Of a stretch of DNA of 64,000 nucleotides, positions 57,151 to 64,000 are shown in pieces. Source of the DNA: Trifolium pratense (Eukaryota; Streptophyta; Magnoliopsida; Fabales; Fabaceae); NCBI RefSeq assembly GCF_020283565.1, contig NC_060060.1, forward strand, positions 29,078,001 to 29,142,000. Direction: 5' to 3'. The notes beneath the pieces are model-generated. The model did not search any database and was not told where the DNA came from. It saw only the letters and a program-made list of their open reading frames with translations. Within the stretch, counting starts at the first letter, position 1. Each line of letters starts with the position of its first letter. The position numbers and the translations under genes were made by a program.

Positions 57151-57218
57151 CACATTCACAAAAAAAAAAAAAAAAATCTTAAAATGGACAATGTAAGAAT
57201 ATACTTTTGGTCCTTTTT

Positions 57219-57605
57219 GGTAAAAATAAGCTATAAGCTAGCTGGTAGCTGATAAGCTAGCTGATAGCTGAAAAGCTAGCTTATAGCTGATAGCTGAAAA
57301 GCTAGCTTATTGAAATTAAAGTGTTTGGTAAAATTAGCTTTTAAAGTGGTTATTAAATATAAAATTACATAATTGATAGTGGATAGTTTATTTTTTAGAG
57401 TGGGTAGTTATTAAATTAAAGGGTAAAAATGGAATAAAGTGTAAAAAGCTATAAGCTATAAGCTCAAATGCTACTTGAAATAGCATCTAAAAAAAAGTTA
57501 TAAGCTAGTACAAAAAGCTTGTTACCAAACACCTCTAATTTTTTGAAACAAGCTTATAAGCTCATATAATAAGCTATAAGCTAGCTTATTTGTGTTACCA
57601 ATGTT
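57219..57605. mobile_element. MITE rich in AGCTAGCTTATAGC motifs
   Basis: The left part GGTAAAAATAAGCTATAAGC and the right part GCTATAAGCTAGCTTATTTG are inverted; near the left end an AGCTAGCTGATAGCTGAAA unit is tandemly repeated. It is about 390 bp and non-coding. Confidence 0.6.
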
Positions 57606-58818
57606 TGTTCCTGTGACATTTTTGTCTGAAACTATAGTAGGATCTTCCAAAGCCTTCACGTGCTGGTCTAGAATTTTTCACTAATAATTCTTAAAATTCA
57701 GAGTTAGATCTAATTTTATTTATTTTTTGCTGACAGAGAGGCTATTAGGCCAAGTTGAATCTAATTCAATTATACAAAACAGTCTTGTAAAATGAAAATT
57801 GTTTTTACTTATAAATTTATATTTAAGTCAACTTCATAACAAACCCCTCACGCCTTGTATATTAGACTTGGTCATGAATATAAATGGTGGATGACTCAAT
57901 AGTGAAAACCTGATTGTAGGTGACCCAACAAATCTTCGAAAGGCTATGATATCATCTTAGTATTGATAATTCGGCCTAACTCAACCCTACAAAATCGGCT
58001 ATAATGTGAAAATGACCTACTTATAAACATATGTTAAGGCTAATTCACATATGATGTAAGACTTCTTAATTGTTTGTACACTTCACCTGTTACCGGTAAA
58101 GACCCGGCGGAGTTGAATTACATGCAGTCGGGTTGGGTGTAGTCAGCATCTCAAAATTGTACAATCAAGATCAAAAATTTCAGACGTTAAAGCAGATTTG
58201 ATTTTTACTTGATATTAAAATTCTGATGTTAAAATTTGAATCGCTGTTCATAATCAAACGGTCACAAACTATTGACTGCATAAGTCCATGTAGTTTTTTA
58301 CCGTAGTGATTGGTGAACGACCATGGTTCAAGCGGCGACGGTGCAACGTTAGTCAACTAGGTACCTCAAGGCACCAACCATGGAATGAACAAATGAACAA
58401 ACGTTAAAGGAGTTGTTTCTATAATCTTACAATGATGCACAGTGGCAAAAATCAACTGAAGAGCATGATTGCAAGCCAAGTAATTAAAACTTTTAGTGAA
58501 CTATTTTTTCCTGGGTGGAAGTGGTATCTGCACACGACACCATTCTTATTAACTTTTATTTAATATAAATATACGCGTAGATATTACAAACATAAATATT
58601 CACAGTGTCCAAATAGATGCAGCAACAAAACAAGCTACAACATCTAGCTCAATTGCCGATGCCAACAGCTACTTCAACCTCTTATTTATGTCACAAGGCG
58701 AATAAAATCTAATGAAAATCAACCAAAACACGAATCAGGATCACGATAAGCGTCAACAAACTAAAAGAAATTGAGAATGAGATGAGTGAGTTATGAGGAT
58801 TACCAGTTTTTAACCAAT
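57606..58818. other. intergenic stretch downstream of allantoinase
   Basis: No gene or transposon end recognised. The right end is the 3' untranslated side of allantoinase. Confidence 0.45.
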
Positions 58819-61800
58819 TCATTTGGCTAGAATTGGAACACCGCAGGCTGCAGGAGCATGCTTACCATCCTTAAAGACAAGGTTTCCTCTTACAAAAGTG
58901 TCGAAAACTTTTCCTGATAACCTTCTTCCCATGTAAGCAGACAAGCTCTGAATACCAATTTGTCATTGTCAAGTTACTAGCCAAAATTATATTTAAGAAC
59001 TGTTCGTCAAAAAATAAACAAAGAATTAAGACTTACAGGATGTTTAAGGAAAACAGGATAATCATCGTTAAGGTCAAACTCCACCTCTGGCTGCCACACT
59101 ACAATATCTGCATCGTTTCCAACTGCAATGGCCCCCTAAAGTATAAAAGTTGAGAAGGAAATTTCAATTTCATAACCATGAAGAAACCTAACGACAATAC
59201 ATAAATGTGAAGGAAAACTGCAATCATGTCACCTTTGATTCTAACCCTGCCAAGGTTGCAGGTTTCTGGCTCCACAATAACGATAGTTGTTCTAGAGTTA
59301 ACCCGTGTTTCTTCCCATACGACCACGTCACTGGAAGATCAAACTACAATTTTCCAAACACAACATCTGTTAGTCTTTAGTCGTTAATCTAGATCCAAAA
59401 TAGCAGTTTAAGGTGAAGTATAAGAAATCAAACTCGTTATAATCAATTTGTAGAGATCTACCTACTTGCATAAGTTTTGTGAGACTGTTTGGGATAACTT
59501 ATGAAAATAGCTTACGCCATTCATAAGTTGTTGTCAGCTTATTTTCATAAGTTCTCCAAGGTTGCTTATGAAAATAGCTTATACAAAAACAACTAAACTT
59601 TATTTTATCTTTTACTATAAAAAATAGCTTATACATAAGTGCTAATGCTATAAGCTGCAAATAAGTTGTTTATCCAAACAGGGGTTTATGGTACCCTTTG
59701 CTGAATGATACTTCACTAACCTGCAAAGACGATATACCTCCCCATGCCTTCAAGAAGTCACCCTCCTTGAGAAGCTTGAGTTGAGGCACAGTTGGTGAAT
59801 GATCAGAAGTTAATAGGTCAATGTGTCCGTCCTAAAACGAAGAACAAAACAAATAAAACGGTTGAGATATCATACATGATTTACGAAATGACTTTTTTTT
59901 TTTTTTTTGAATGACATGATCCAAGTAAGACTACTCTTCATTGTGGAGCATAAGCATACCAGTATAGCCTCCCATAACTTTTCTTTGTTTAATGCATCAC
60001 GAATGGGTGGGGAACACTTGTAACGAGTATCTCTATCTGGTATCTCTTCAGACGAAAATGTTAAGTAATGAGGACAAGTCTCGACGCTTATGCTGTCCCC
60101 ACGACGTTTTGCTTCCTATATAGAACATAAATGTACAATAATAGCATTCTCATATGATCGGAGAAGTTTGCTAAAGCTTTTGAAACACAGCAGAGATTTG
60201 ATTTCGATGAATTAAATAGTAATCATGATTAAGGATACCTTGATAAGGTCTAAGGAAGCACTTGCATCAGACAAGTGAACAATGTGAACATGTGCTCCTT
60301 CTAAAGAACCGCCGATTCTAGTATCCTTTGTAGCATCTACAAGTTCTTTAATGGCTGCCTCTTCCCTGGTTATCTAAAGATAACGTTAGTAAATTTTCAT
60401 GAAATTTAATGGACATTATGCGAAAACATCATTTATATATTTTGCCAGAAAGTGAAGCCGAGCGTCTTACCATGAAGGTGGCCTAGTGTCGAGATATGTC
60501 TTGTAAGCAAGCGGGTTGTGATTACCTTCAAGTTCTAAATGACTTTTAGAATCTTGTTGAAGCTCAGCGTGCACAAGTAAAGGTCTTCTATATTTTGCCA
60601 ACACAGACAATCCCTCCTAATAAGTACATTTGCAAAACAATTAAACAATGCTAATAGGAAAAGAGACTTCTTAGTATAAAATAAGTAACATCACTTCAAC
60701 AAGAAGGTATTTTTAGGAGTCAACAATAATGCAAGCAGACGAAAGTACAACAAGCAAAGCAACGATCCCAGGTCATGCTAATGTGAAAATAGAATAAAAA
60801 AATGTAACTATGCATGTAGCGAAATATAAAAATGATCGGAAAAATACTTCTTCCCAGTTATAACTTTTTTAAGTTTAAAGGATTTTACCTTGATATGGTC
60901 AATAGTAGTCATGGGAAAGTCATTAATCCCTGAAGGACACATAAAAGACTGCAAAAAAAAAAAAAAACACCAAGAGTTAGAATGACTTAAGAAACAGAAG
61001 TTCAATTTGTTTTCCTAAGAAATGACTACAGATCGAGAAGAATTGAATCATGAAGTTGATCATACTTAATATGTCGACATCAAAGCAGAGTTTATGCGTA
61101 ATGCTTAAGTATTCAAAAGATTACCTTTAAACCAAGAACACCGGCATCTAAGAGACCTTCAAGAATACTGGTATTAAGTGCATTTTCAGGGACCAGGCCT
61201 CCCCAAAAACCTGGAAAATATTTATATAAAAAAAATCAGAAACTAATTGATTGTATGTACGCGCTAAGGTTGAGTTTGTGGATCATACCAACATCGACAT
61301 AGATTTTATTCTCTGCAGCTTTAAGCTGTAAAAAGGTCAAACTCGTGTCAGGAAAATAAAAATTAATTGAATTCAACAGTTAATTGCAAGTAAACCTAAC
61401 AACTTTACCACTACAAAAGACAGCTTACCAAGATAATAAAATATTAACTATCAATAAGATTTTAAATGACATGACAACAATAGCCGCTACAGGGGATATA
61501 GTGCTTCTATAACCGCTATTTGACAGCGTTGCTTAAAAGAAAATATAAATGCACTCAAGTGATCAATAACGGATACCTTAAGTTCCAGTGTTTCCTTAGA
61601 CACAGTTGAGGGATCATTGTTTAGAGGCATGTCAACCACCGTAGTTACACCTCCTATTCAAATAATATTAAAATCGGTAATTGGCACTATCCAAACTAAA
61701 AATGTTATGCGTGTTAACAACGTGTAACAGTGCTAAGTGCTAACACAACTGATATGCATATAAGACTTTACATGACATGTTAAAAATTGTTTTAGTTTCT

Positions 61801-63559
61801 CTGTTAAAGCATTGGAAGAAGAAAAATATCAACATTTCTGCAGAAATATTCAAACAAGTTTCAAGGTAGACCAATAGTGAACATAAGCATACCAGCAGCA
61901 GCAGCTCTGGTACCGGTAACAAATCCCTCCCATTCAGTTCTCCCGGGTTCATCAAGATGTACATGCCTTCGAAAGTAATTTATATAATAAGCAAGGATGT
62001 GATAGATTGAAAACATGTTAAAATATAAAATGAACCAACAGAATTCTACAGAAACTATTTCTACTAAACTAGTGCATATTTTAATTTTAAACATTTAAGG
62101 TAAGCCATGGCTGTCACGAATGACTTACCATATAACCAATTACGTGTGCACAAGAGAGCTTGAACTGATTCGTCTTTCATTAAACTTATATATTTATTCG
62201 GAAATCGAGAGTCAATACTAAAAGTAGATTTAGATGCCACGGTGGTTATTGAAATACTCAATATATTGCAAGACATCCTTGCAAGATTAGGACATCTACG
62301 ACTTTTTTCCTTCCAATAAGCCAAGATATCAAAACCAGCGGATGGAGGTATCCTACTACTCATAAGAACCACGTTCAGATTTTCTAGTGTTGGTACTTGC
62401 TTGGCTTTCATGTTCAATCAAACCATTCAACCGAATTACAAATTATTCATACAAACAATGACAATATTCATACAATGACAAAATTTAAAATTCCTAAAAA
62501 TTAATTAATTAAAAGAAAGAATCGGCGGACTTGCTTCACATATACATAAAATAATGAGGATGACACATCTAACCTTCCTCCTCCAAAAGCATGTTGAACT
62601 TATGAAAAGTGCGGACTAAAGTAAAATGAATCTCATGTTTGACATACCCGACATAAAGCTTATATAAGTCTATTTTGACCTTTTGCCACTCAATTCAATA
62701 GTGAGTGGATCAAGCTTATGATATGCAAATTTCAAAATCGGACGTTTTTTTTGTTGGATCAAGAATAGTCCCAAATGCCAAGATCATACTATACTCACCC
62801 CAATAAGAGCATTGGCAGGTATTTGAATGAGTATAGTATGATCTTGGCATTTTGGGTTATTCTTAATCCAACCAAGAGGCTCAACTTTAAAATTTATTAT
62901 GAACTTGATTCTTATTTAGTTGAGCAAATGACGCCTCTATCGTCCGGTTTTGATATCTTGGCTTATTGGAAGGAAAAAAAAGTCATTCTAATCTTGAGAG
63001 GATGTCTTGCGATATATTGAGTATTCCAATACCCATTGTGACATCTGAATCTATTTTTAGTATTGGTCTCCGAGTTTTGAACAAGTATAAAAGTTCAATA
63101 AAAGATGAATCAGCTCAAGCTCTCTTGTCTTGTACACATGTAATTGGATATTATAAAATGAAAGATAAATCAATTCAAGATCAACGAAAAATAAAACCTC
63201 AATTAGGTTCAACTAAACACCAACATTTTTGCTTTGTTCAATTACCTTTTTTGTGTCTCTATCCCTACGGAGTATTTGAGTATATTAATTATTTTTTTAG
63301 CGTTAATTAATATAAATAACAATTCTAAATTACATACATCTACAAAACAGTGAAAGAAAATAAAATAACAATTCTAAATAACATACATCTACAAAACAGT
63401 GAAAGAAAATAAAATATCAGAAGAGGATTTTGAAATCTTACACATCAATCAAGCCTGGCATGATAACAGCCTCTCCATAATCAATTACTTGTTGCGCAGA
63501 ATTACCCTGCTTGCCATATCCTTCCACAATAGACACTATCTTCCCTTCATTTATCTCCA
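58819..63559 (-). CDS. ALN: allantoinase, 13 exons visible, N-terminus outside the window
   Basis: Exons, in coding order: 63559-63442, 61966-61893, 61653-61577, 61325-61289, 61210-61125, 60948-60889, 60616-60471, 60365-60239, 60115-59960, 59831-59721, 59343-59233, 59135-59037, 58947-58819. All joins are GT-AG and in frame, giving 442 residues plus a split first codon; about 60 N-terminal residues of a roughly 500-residue family are missing beyond 64000. Allantoinase hydrolyses allantoin to allantoate in ureide catabolism, in the ER in plants. Metal-site residues of the amidohydrolase fold are present: HVH in [11 protein letters not shown], the carbamylated-lysine position in LGLKSFMCPSG, His in LLVHAEL, His in HIVHLSDA and Asp in TSDHSPT. 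No lesion is seen. The first visible intron is 1,475 bp, swollen by transposon remnants; another holds a MITE. Confidence 0.95.
59485..59681. mobile_element. MITE in an allantoinase intron
   Basis: Ends CTGTTTGGGATAACTTATG and its partner AATAAGTTGTTTATCCAAACAG are inverted repeats; several ATAGCTTA motifs lie between. It is wholly inside the intron 59344-59720. Confidence 0.75.
62127..62333 (-). pseudogene. hAT transposase C-terminal (dimerisation) fragment
   Basis: A minus frame reads [20 protein letters not shown], then [15 protein letters not shown] and [13 protein letters not shown], the conserved hAT dimerisation domain. It lacks the catalytic part and sits in the large allantoinase intron, in the same direction as the gene. 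Confidence 0.8.
62752..62872. repeat. long near-perfect hairpin, arms about 45 bp
   Basis: The inner 23 bases at 62776-62798 and 62828-62850 are exact complements (ATGCCAAGATCATACTATAC... and its reverse complement), and pairing continues outward with few mismatches through TTGGAT-AAGAATA to 62752 and 62872. The loop is 29 bases. It could be a tiny MITE or a miRNA-like foldback. Confidence 0.8.
62873..63160 (+). pseudogene. second hAT transposase C-terminal fragment, opposite strand
   Basis: On the plus strand [12 protein letters not shown] and [10 protein letters not shown] are followed, after a frameshift near 62985, by [24 protein letters not shown] and [11 protein letters not shown]. It is a diverged relative of the 62127-62333 fragment and points away from it. 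Confidence 0.8.
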
Positions 63560-64000
63560 CTGTCAATGGTAATACCATTCAAACATTTAGACTAATTCTA
63601 TAATTTAAATATTTAATACTTAAATTTAGTTGAAACATTTATGTATCACATAAAAAATTTAAACTATATTAAAAAATGCACATTTTTTTGAACAGGTTGG
63701 GGTCGCAGGTTTGGGATCATAAATTTGTTACTCGAACCGAACCAAAACAGTTCAGTTTGAGTGGAATGAACCTTATATTTTAACATTTTACTATCAATTT
63801 AGTCTCTAACATATTTTAACATTTTACTATCAATTGAGTGGATATGAGTAAAATTTGACCTAGTCAAGGATTTTTTGAAATATTCACAATTTTAAAGACC
63901 AATTTAAGAGTGTCCAACATGGATTAAATTGGTGATTTGCTCAATAACTATGAAGCACGGACACGGTCACAGACACCGGACACGGACACGTCGACACCAA
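63560..64000. other. intron or upstream part of allantoinase at the window edge
   Basis: The exon that should precede 63559 must end with a G completing a GTG codon. No matching exon was found up to 64000, so this is probably intron. Confidence 0.45.

Noticed and set aside
59099..59326. 75-codon minus frame
   Set aside because: It crosses an allantoinase exon-intron boundary in a different frame from the true exons 59037-59135 and 59233-59343.

Overview
The window is nuclear plant DNA. It has multi-exon genes with GT-AG introns, AT-rich gene-free stretches, several classes of plant transposon and plant-specific protein families. The polyphenol oxidase (PPO) sequence, its flanking PPO fragment and the transposon families point to a temperate legume close to Trifolium or Medicago (inference from protein resemblance; no search was run).

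Region by region. 1-4673: minus-strand Ty1-copia element running off the left edge, with an open gag-pol frame and an unusual array of small hairpins in its leader. 5545-6371: two-exon TIR-only gene (minus). 6372-15075: gene-free, filled with MITEs, a SINE, a poly(A)-tailed retroposon with a 17-bp target duplication and a LINE fragment. 15076-21552: complete copia-type element with nearly identical 588-bp LTRs, TATGG target duplication and a decayed interior. 22893-27356: nine-exon COP1-interacting-protein-like gene (+). 29283-33508: nine-exon gene of the At4g04980-like hydroxyproline-rich family (+). 34284-36110: intact single-exon plastid PPO (minus). 40413-52253: Ty3-gypsy (Tat-type) element with 589-bp LTRs and GTATT duplication, inserted inside a MITE; gag-pol is on the minus strand with three lesions, and a spliced two-exon gene with its own TATA box lies on the opposite strand. 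54905-55153: truncated second PPO copy whose upstream DNA is colinear with that of the intact PPO. 58819-63559: allantoinase (minus, 13 exons visible, 5' end outside the window) with hAT-transposase remnants and a long hairpin in its largest intron.

The host genes do not form a pathway: TIR-only protein (immune NAD hydrolysis), CIP7-like protein (light signalling), a proline-rich protein, PPO (o-quinone defence chemistry) and allantoinase (ureide breakdown). The main local story is a PPO tandem duplication later truncated and separated by nested transposon insertions. The most unusual non-genic signals are the covarying hairpin array in the copia leader, the near-identical LTRs around a dead interior, the independently promoted antisense gene of the gypsy element with a palindrome-rich leader intron, and the poly(A)-tailed retroposon family present twice.
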